A stretch of 64,000 bases of DNA, taken from NCBI RefSeq assembly GCF_003841405.1, contig NZ_PXYA01000001.1, positions 992,001 to 1,056,000 of the forward strand, given 5' to 3'. Under the pieces are notes generated by a model that was given only the letters and a program-made list of their open reading frames with translations, did no database searches and was not told where the DNA came from. A program made the position numbers and the translations under genes. Of this stretch, positions 58,945 to 64,000 are shown piece by piece (position 1 is the first letter of the stretch; each line of letters starts with the position of its first letter). This stretch comes from Tetragenococcus halophilus subsp. halophilus DSM 20339 (GTDB lineage: Bacteria; Bacillota; Bacilli; Lactobacillales; Enterococcaceae).

Positions 58945-60492
58945 ATGACAGTTAGTTCTTTTGCATTATATTTAGGAAATCGAATTCAAGAAGCCCAACA
59001 AATAACCCTTAATCAATTGTCCATTAAAACAGGGCGCTCTGTTGCTACTATTTGTCGAACAGTTCACTCCTTAAACGAATGTCTTCAACCGTCTTTACAA
59101 TTTGTAGTAACCGAATCAAAAATAATAAACCAAATGAGTTATGATGCGTTTGTTTCTTTTATTCAAGGTTTGTCCATTAATGATTTTTCTCCCGCTTGGA
59201 AAGAACGTCTCGAACTATTATACATTATTACTATGATCGATAATAAAGCCAATTTAACAAAGCTTTACCAAACTCTTGAAATTAGTCAATCAACAAAGAA
59301 AAAGGACCGTGCGACTTTTTCAAAAGAACTTGAAAAAGGTCAATTATCTCTTCTTTCTTTAAGAGGAAAAGGAGTCACTATCGTTGGTGACGAGCTTACT
59401 TTACGCATAAAAACTGCACAAATTCTAAGCCAGGTTATTGAACTTAACGAAGAGAATCAGATTATTTCTCGGCAAGCAAACAATCCAGTTCAGCAACTTA
59501 TATATCAATATGCAAAAAATCTCTTAAAAAAAGACAGCAATAAACAGCGTTTAAATAACTTATTACGTGAGTATCAATTATCTTTTAATTATACTTCAAT
59601 GAAATTTCTGTATGTCTATTATTTCATCAGCCTACATAGAACCGAAAATAATTATTTTATTACAAAAAAACATGCGTCTCCAGTAAAAATTCAAACTTTT
59701 TCTTTATTTAACCAAGCTGAAGAAAACTTTTCCTTTAGTAATGTCTTAGCAAGTCTAGATAACAATGGAGAAAACTTTTATCCAAAAGATGAACTTGTCA
59801 TTAGTATACGTAAACAATTTGTACAATATGTTGAAGAGCGTATTATTACTACCTTTTATTCTCGGGAAGAACTAGATCAAGAGATTGAACAGTATTTGTA
59901 CAAATGTCTTGTACGCAATTTTTTAGATTATGACTTTTATGACAATAAATTGGACGACGTAAAAAAAGAATTTTCTTTTTTATACCAGCTAGTGGACTAT
60001 TGTTACCAAGAGTATCTGCCAAGGGGTATCAAACTAGACCAATATCAGCTCAGTACGTTAACCTTACTTTTTAGAAATCATGTATTAAAAAACAAAATTG
60101 CTGGTAGAAATCTAAAAAAAGTTGTCGTTATTACAAATTCGGCCAAAGAAAAGGGAAATTTCTTTTCTCAACAATTGGTTTATTTTTTTGACACCAAAGT
60201 AATAGCTATTTTGAATATTAATGAAATCTACCAATTGAAAAATTTAAAGTACGATAATTTAATTACTTTTTCCAACCGGATCTCTACTATTTTAGACGAA
60301 AATGGTTTCTCAAACATTAAGGTAAATTATTACTTTCATTCAGAAGACATTGAATACTTAGCAAAACTAAACTTTTCTTATAACTTTCAAAGAAAAATAA
60401 TTACTGAACAGTTCGTAAACGAAATCAAAGAAATTTCAGCTGAGAACCTAACTAGCTATTTAAAAGAGCATTATGCTAATTTTTTTGTTTAA
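58945..60492 (+). CDS. BglG/Mga-like transcriptional regulator of the PTS-lyase operon
   Basis: 515 residues. N-terminal HTH (LNQLSIKTGRSVATICRTV, about 23-41), a second helical region, then long PRD-like helices and a C-terminal EIIB-like segment (VVVITNSAKEKGNFFSQQLV). This is the layout of PTS-regulated activators such as MtlR/LicR or Mga-like proteins. It diverges from the PTS-lyase pair with 138 bases between, so it is expected to control it. TGCTATACT near the start is a possible extended -10. Phosphorylation histidines not certain. Confidence 0.8.
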   Translation: MTVSSFALYLGNRIQEAQQITLNQLSIKTGRSVATICRTVHSLNECLQPSLQFVVTESKIINQMSYDAFVSFIQGLSINDFSPAWKERLELLYIITMIDNKANLTKLYQTLEISQSTKKKDRATFSKELEKGQLSLLSLRGKGVTIVGDELTLRIKTAQILSQVIELNEENQIISRQANNPVQQLIYQYAKNLLKKDSNKQRLNNLLREYQLSFNYTSMKFLYVYYFISLHRTENNYFITKKHASPVKIQTFSLFNQAEENFSFSNVLASLDNNGENFYPKDELVISIRKQFVQYVEERIITTFYSREELDQEIEQYLYKCLVRNFLDYDFYDNKLDDVKKEFSFLYQLVDYCYQEYLPRGIKLDQYQLSTLTLLFRNHVLKNKIAGRNLKKVVVITNSAKEKGNFFSQQLVYFFDTKVIAILNINEIYQLKNLKYDNLITFSNRISTILDENGFSNIKVNYYFHSEDIEYLAKLNFSYNFQRKIITEQFVNEIKEISAENLTSYLKEHYANFFV

Positions 60493-60534
60493 TCAATCAA
60501 ACTTTAGCGATGGGAAAAATATAAATATTAAAAC

Positions 60535-60571
60535 AAAGCAAGCTACACTTAATAAGCGCTAGGCTTGCTTT
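60535..60571. terminator. Convergent terminator hairpin
   Basis: AAAGCAAGC and GCTTGCTTT form the stem base, with an inner CTTAATAAG. It lies between the regulator and metQ. Confidence 0.6.
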
Positions 60572-60628
60572 GCTATTAATAAGATAGTGTTCAATTACTT
60601 TGCTAATTCAATCACAGTTAATCTTAAC

Positions 60629-61453
60629 TTACCAAACAGGTATACTTGAACCATCCGTTGTATCTGCAATCACTTCTTTAACTTCTTCGGTTTGGTAATA
60701 ATCTACGATCGTCTGATATACTTGATTGTCTGTTTCATCTTCCCGTGCTGCGATTACGTTATAATAAGGTTGAGAAGATTCTGCGACAGGTTCCAAGAAA
60801 ATAGCTTCTTCTGTTGGCGTAAAACCCGCATCTACTGCAACATTATTGTTGACACAAGCGATATCTACATCTCCTAATGAACGAATGGTCTGATTTGCAT
60901 CCAGCTCTTCAAACTGTAAATTTTTAGGGTTAGCCGTAATATCGTTTACCGTCGGCATATTCCCTTTTTCTTCATCCACTTCAATTAAGTCTGCTTCTTG
61001 TAACAATAATAACGCTCGGCTCTCATTGGAAACATCGTTAGGAATCGCTACAGTCGCCCCATCTTCTAAATCTTCTACATCATCCATTTTATCAGAAAAA
61101 ATACCTAATGGGTTCAACGTTGTATAAGCGATAGTTGTATTATTAAAACCTCCTTCTTCATTTACTTCATCCATAAAAATTTCCGTTAAAGAAGAGTGTA
61201 GGTCAATTGAACCGTCTTCTAAAGCTGTAATCGGACCACGATAATCTGTAAAGGTAACAATTTCTAAATCAATATTTTCATTTTCTTTGAGTTCATCCTG
61301 TACGTATTCCCAGGGTTCATTATTTTCACCTACAACACCTAACCTAACTGTTTGTGACTCTTCAGAATCACTTCCTGATCCGCAAGCACCTAATAAAGTT
61401 ACTGCTCCAATTGTTAAAAAACTTGTGACTACCTTTTTCCATCCCTTTTTCAT
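60629..61453 (-). CDS. metQ: MetQ/NlpA family methionine-binding lipoprotein
   Basis: 274 residues. Lipoprotein signal with lipobox LLGAC, then VRLGVVGENNEPWEYVQDEL, LHSSLTEIFMDEVNEEGGF and SNESRALLLLQEADLIEVDE, the NlpA fold that binds D/L-methionine. The typical partner genes metN and metI are not beside it: the next gene downstream is convergent. It must pair with a distant MetNI. Regulated by the T-box upstream. GGAGGAGAT precedes ATG. Confidence 0.92.
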   Translation of the reverse strand: MKKGWKKVVTSFLTIGAVTLLGACGSGSDSEESQTVRLGVVGENNEPWEYVQDELKENENIDLEIVTFTDYRGPITALEDGSIDLHSSLTEIFMDEVNEEGGFNNTTIAYTTLNPLGIFSDKMDDVEDLEDGATVAIPNDVSNESRALLLLQEADLIEVDEEKGNMPTVNDITANPKNLQFEELDANQTIRSLGDVDIACVNNNVAVDAGFTPTEEAIFLEPVAESSQPYYNVIAAREDETDNQVYQTIVDYYQTEEVKEVIADTTDGSSIPVW

Positions 61454-61477
61454 TCCATCTCCTCCTTTTTTTAGATA

Positions 61478-61746
61478 AAAAAAGTCCTTTTACCAGCAAT
61501 GAAATACTGATAAAAGGACGAATAATCGTGGTACCACCTTTTTTTAGAAGTTTCCTTCTCTTATGCCGACAAACCTGCTACTATCGGTGTCCTTTGTTAA
61601 CAGGTGGACTTAACCCGAAACTGCTTACTTATCAACAGTTCTTCTCAGAGACCATTTTCAACTCTTCCAACAAATCTTTTTCACCAACCAAGATCTCTCT
61701 AAATGTTTTTCAAATCTACTTTTCTCTTCGCAGAATTTTTATATTT
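61478..61746 (-). ncRNA. T-box leader, methionine specifier
   Basis: The minus strand has the stem I features (AGAGAGATCTTGGTTGGTG), specifier region GAAAATGGTCTCT with the codon ATG for methionine, the conserved AAGGTGGTACCACG antiterminator bulge, and a terminator made of CGTCCTTTTA and TAAAAGGAC with seven T before the metQ start. Uncharged tRNA-Met would turn on metQ. Confidence 0.93.
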
Positions 61747-61752
61747 TTCTGA

Positions 61753-61781
61753 AAATTACAGGAGATAAGTGGAATTGTCAA
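61753..61781 (-). promoter_or_regulatory. metQ T-box promoter
   Basis: TTGACA (61776-61781) and TAATTT (61753-61758) with a 17-base spacer on the minus strand. Fits transcription start near 61746, just ahead of stem I. Confidence 0.75.
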
Positions 61782-61846
61782 TAGAACATGAAAAAAATGA
61801 ACAAATTCATGCTATACTAACTTTATTATAGGAGGAGGTTATTACT

Positions 61847-62194
61847 ATGCCCATTTATACGAATTCTTTAGTTTCTAACGCGCCATTTTTATTTATTTCC
61901 GGACAAACCCCTGAAGAAAATAATAATATTCCAGATAGTATTCAAGATCAAACACATATTGTACTACAGAAGATTAATTCACTTATTGCAGAACATAATC
62001 TTGACTTAACGAATCTAGTAAAAGTGAATGTTTACATTACTGATGCTTCCTACCTACCTGATGTACGGTCTGTAGTGACTGAAATCTTTGGTGAAATAAA
62101 ACCAGCAGTGACATTGGTCGTTGTAGCTGGACTAATTAATGAGCAATTTAAAATAGAAATCGACGCAACGGCAAGTTTTGCTAAAGTCGAATAA
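61847..62194 (+). CDS. RidA family protein (arginine lost)
   Basis: 115 residues, RidA/YjgF fold: LFISGQTPEENNN, VKVNVYITDASYLPDVRSVV and KIEIDATASF. In RidA the segment PARSCVEV carries the arginine that holds the substrate carboxylate; here it is KPAVTLVVVAGL, with Val instead. Imine deaminase activity is therefore doubtful. TGCTATACT (61810-61818) is an extended -10, and GGAGGAGG precedes ATG. Confidence 0.88.
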   Translation: MPIYTNSLVSNAPFLFISGQTPEENNNIPDSIQDQTHIVLQKINSLIAEHNLDLTNLVKVNVYITDASYLPDVRSVVTEIFGEIKPAVTLVVVAGLINEQFKIEIDATASFAKVE

Positions 62195-62212
62195 TTTTTA
62201 TTTTAAAGAAAG

Positions 62213-62255
62213 AAACGACTTAGCTCCCTTCATTTTAGGAACAAAGTCGTTTTTC
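62213..62255 (+). terminator. Terminator of the RidA gene
   Basis: AAACGACTT (62213-62221) and AAGTCGTTT (62244-62252) with T run and a loop of about 20 bases. Confidence 0.75.
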
Positions 62256-62279
62256 TATTTGTCTTCTATAATTACATTT

Positions 62280-63182
62280 TTATTTGATAAACACTCCACA
62301 ATGATTCATTATTTCTTTTGTTTCCAACAAGCTTGCTTCTGCAATCCCTATATTGTTTTCTTTCATAAAAGATTGTACAGCTTGAAACCCTACAGCATAA
62401 CCAGCAAAGGGTGATAACCCTACAGGTTTATAGCCTTGTTTTACTGAAATTTTATCACCAAACATATAGCTACTAACTTCCGCAAATCCTTTAACATCTA
62501 ATGCATCTTTTATTACCTCAATAGAATAGTCTAAATCTTCTTTATCAAAGGAGGTGACCCAAGGCCCTAAAAACTCTGCTCCATAAAGCTCTTTAGCAAA
62601 TGACTCTGCTAATCCTTCTATAATTATATAGTCACCAACGGTTACATCGCCATGATTCCAGTCAAAATAAGAAAAGCGAATATTATGGTTAAACTCATGG
62701 GCAATGACAGCAGGAATTTTAGGGATATTATAGGAATTGGGATAAATAGACACCTGTATAAACCCCGGAATGCCACCAAATCCACAATAGTTTTTTTGTA
62801 ATTCAAGTTTCTTTGGATCGGCTATATACATTCCAAGTCTTAATTTATCAGCATTTATACTTAAATTATTTTCTTTCATAAAATAAATACAATCCTCCAA
62901 TGTATTATTGGCTGTTTCAAGCACTTGTATTTCTTTTAGCTTCTCTAAGGCTTTCTTCCCTGTGCCAGTTTCCGATACATCAAGATAACCCAACATATTA
63001 GTCGCCATGATTACATCATATCCATTCAGTTCTTTCGCCTCTAAAGGAACATTAATTGTTCCCCACATTTTTTCAAATGGTTTCATCATGGAATATCGAA
63101 AGTAATTCTGTCTATCTCTATCACTATTCATAGAAAACAACTGTTCATATTGTTTAATCGTATCTTCTACTAAAAATTTCAT
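62280..63182 (-). CDS. DUF2268 putative zinc protease-like protein
   Basis: 300 residues. HEFNH in IPAVIAHEFNHNIRFSYFDW is an HExxH zinc motif, followed by an acidic GLAESFAKELYG (third ligand candidate). This pattern defines DUF2268, putative Zn-dependent proteases. No signal peptide. Substrate unknown. Converges with the RidA gene. Confidence 0.85.
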   Translation of the reverse strand: MKFLVEDTIKQYEQLFSMNSDRDRQNYFRYSMMKPFEKMWGTINVPLEAKELNGYDVIMATNMLGYLDVSETGTGKKALEKLKEIQVLETANNTLEDCIYFMKENNLSINADKLRLGMYIADPKKLELQKNYCGFGGIPGFIQVSIYPNSYNIPKIPAVIAHEFNHNIRFSYFDWNHGDVTVGDYIIIEGLAESFAKELYGAEFLGPWVTSFDKEDLDYSIEVIKDALDVKGFAEVSSYMFGDKISVKQGYKPVGLSPFAGYAVGFQAVQSFMKENNIGIAEASLLETKEIMNHCGVFIK

Positions 63183-63272
63183 CGCTACCGCCCTCTTTTA
63201 TTTTGATTATAAATAAGAATTTCTTATCTAAAACTGTAAGGTATTACGCAGCGTTAAACTCAATAGTCAAAT

Positions 63273-63323
63273 AAAAAAAGAGATTTCACAAAGCGTTTTT
63301 TCAAAACGTTCGTAAAATCTCTT
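63273..63323 (-). terminator. Terminator of the DUF6440 gene
   Basis: AAGAGATTT and AAATCTCTT form the base and AACGTTTTG/AAAACG an inner stem, then seven T on the minus strand. Confidence 0.85.
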
Positions 63324-63356
63324 AGCAGTATTTAAAACTGACAATTATTAATCCTT

Positions 63357-63539
63357 TCATTCTTCTGTAAAAGACTCATCCACTAATGGTTTTCCATCTT
63401 TATCAACCATAACAGTCAGTCCCATACCATATCCTTCTTGATAGACTAAATACAAAACGCCTGTTTCATTATCACGTATAATTTTTTCCGCCGTTAATTT
63501 TCCTTGCTTATAAACTTCTTCAAATCGTTTTTCTGACAT
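63357..63539 (-). CDS. DUF6440 family small protein
   Basis: 60 residues beginning MSEKRFEEVYKQGKLTAEKI. The pattern DNETGVLYLVYQEGYGMGLT then DKDGKPLV matches DUF6440. No membrane segment; function unknown. Preceded by AAAGGAGGCAACGAT. Confidence 0.82.
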   Translation of the reverse strand: MSEKRFEEVYKQGKLTAEKIIRDNETGVLYLVYQEGYGMGLTVMVDKDGKPLVDESFTEE

Positions 63540-63760
63540 ATCGTTGCCTCCTTTCTTCTTACATCACTAATGATCCTTAGCAAATGTCTCGTTATGGACT
63601 AATCTTCTTATCCTTATTCTAACATTTTTATACATAAATAAGGAGAATTTCACAAAAAGCAGCGATCTTTCTTAAATGAAAAAAGTCTACACTTTCCTTC
63701 TTTTTCATTGGAACGAACAACATTTCTAACCTTAAAAACACAATAAATCAATTTTTAAAC

Positions 63761-63793
63761 AAAAAATAAGGACAACCTATCTTTGGCTGCCCT
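63761..63793 (-). terminator. Terminator after the glycyl radical enzyme
   Basis: GGGCAGCC and GGTTGTCC form an 8-bp stem (two G-U pairs) and a T-rich tail on the minus strand. Confidence 0.8.
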
Positions 63794-63804
63794 CATTGAA
63801 GCTT

Positions 63805-64000
63805 TTATACTGCATGTTCGGTTCGTTCAATAATATCATCTTGTGTTGCTTTTGATAACACATTGAAGAATGCAGAATAACCTGCTACCCGCACAATTAA
63901 ATCGCGGTGTTTTTCTGGATGTTTTTGCGCGTCAACCAATGTTTTTCTAGATACAACATTATATTGAATATGGTAGCCATTTAATTTATTAAAAAACGTT
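63805..64000 (-). CDS. Glycyl radical enzyme, C-terminal fragment (PflD / dehydratase-like)
   Basis: Only the last 64 residues are inside the window. They contain the glycine-radical loop [20 protein letters not shown], the glycine of which carries the radical, and an upstream [19 protein letters not shown]. The VAGYSAFF form fits the PflD/YbiW or glycerol-dehydratase-type group better than classic pyruvate formate-lyase (VSGYAV). An activase gene would be expected to the right, outside the window. Confidence 0.88.
   Translation of the reverse strand, partial: TFFNKLNGYHIQYNVVSRKTLVDAQKHPEKHRDLIVRVAGYSAFFNVLSKATQDDIIERTEHAV

Overview
The window is low-GC, densely coded DNA from a Gram-positive member of the Lactobacillales. 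Gene content points to Enterococcaceae: a fused thiolase/HMG-CoA reductase (MvaE) divergent from MvaS, an EF1546-type LysM surface protein, a type II GalT gal operon, an Apf/LysM secreted protein, and Met T-box and FMN riboswitch leaders. A Tetragenococcus-like organism is my best guess, but this rests on gene style only. No rRNA, tRNA, CRISPR array, prophage or intact transposon was seen.

Layout. 0-2.1 kb: the 3' part of a sugar ABC importer (binding protein, a frameshifted permease, a second permease). 2.2-7.7 kb: O-acetyltransferase, then the operon galK-galE-galT-galR read leftward, with a clear promoter carrying repeated TTTAGTAAA sites. 7.9-13.8 kb: small DUF3042 protein, the rhodanese/glucokinase/YqgQ/rhomboid/5-FTHF-cyclo-ligase cluster, rpmG, a LysM/Apf cell-wall protein and a secreted nuclease. 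13.9-26.6 kb: conserved housekeeping block (cca, MazG-like, YpiB, TPR protein, a degenerate AroB-like protein, HU, Der, S1, Cmk, LysM protein, RecQ, YpbB). 26.6-38.6 kb: ferredoxin, RibU under an FMN riboswitch, rluB-scpB-scpA-xerD, fur with a perfect Per-box-like palindrome, cvfB, azlCD, rpoD-dnaG, DUF368 and lysozyme-like membrane proteins. 38.7-44.8 kb: an unknown protein, a nucleoid-associated protein, a 41-bp tandem repeat array, and the divergent mevalonate genes mvaE/mvaS.

44.8-52.6 kb is an accessory redox region: three aldo/keto reductases (one broken by an in-frame amber codon), MerR regulator, sugar-dehydrogenase-like lipoprotein, RibD-type reductase, SDR, two duplicated cyclophilin-fold proteins and the decayed tail of a class III aminotransferase. 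52.7-60.5 kb is the metabolically most unusual part. A manA-hxlB-hxlA operon (mannose-6-P / fructose-6-P / hexulose-6-P / ribulose-5-P plus formaldehyde) diverges from a DeoR regulator with inverted AAAACAAAT sites. Next to it a PTS permease is transcribed with an adenylosuccinate-lyase-superfamily enzyme whose substrate motifs differ from PurB, diverging from a PRD-like regulator. I propose that this PTS-lyase pair is an undescribed catabolic route, possibly for a sugar conjugated to a C4-dicarboxylate or amine; this is inference only. 60.6-64 kb: a stand-alone MetQ under a methionine T-box, a RidA protein lacking the usual arginine, a DUF2268 protease-like protein, DUF6440, and the C-terminus of a glycyl radical enzyme running off the right edge.

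Most transcription units end in recognisable intrinsic terminators, which are listed and support the operon boundaries.
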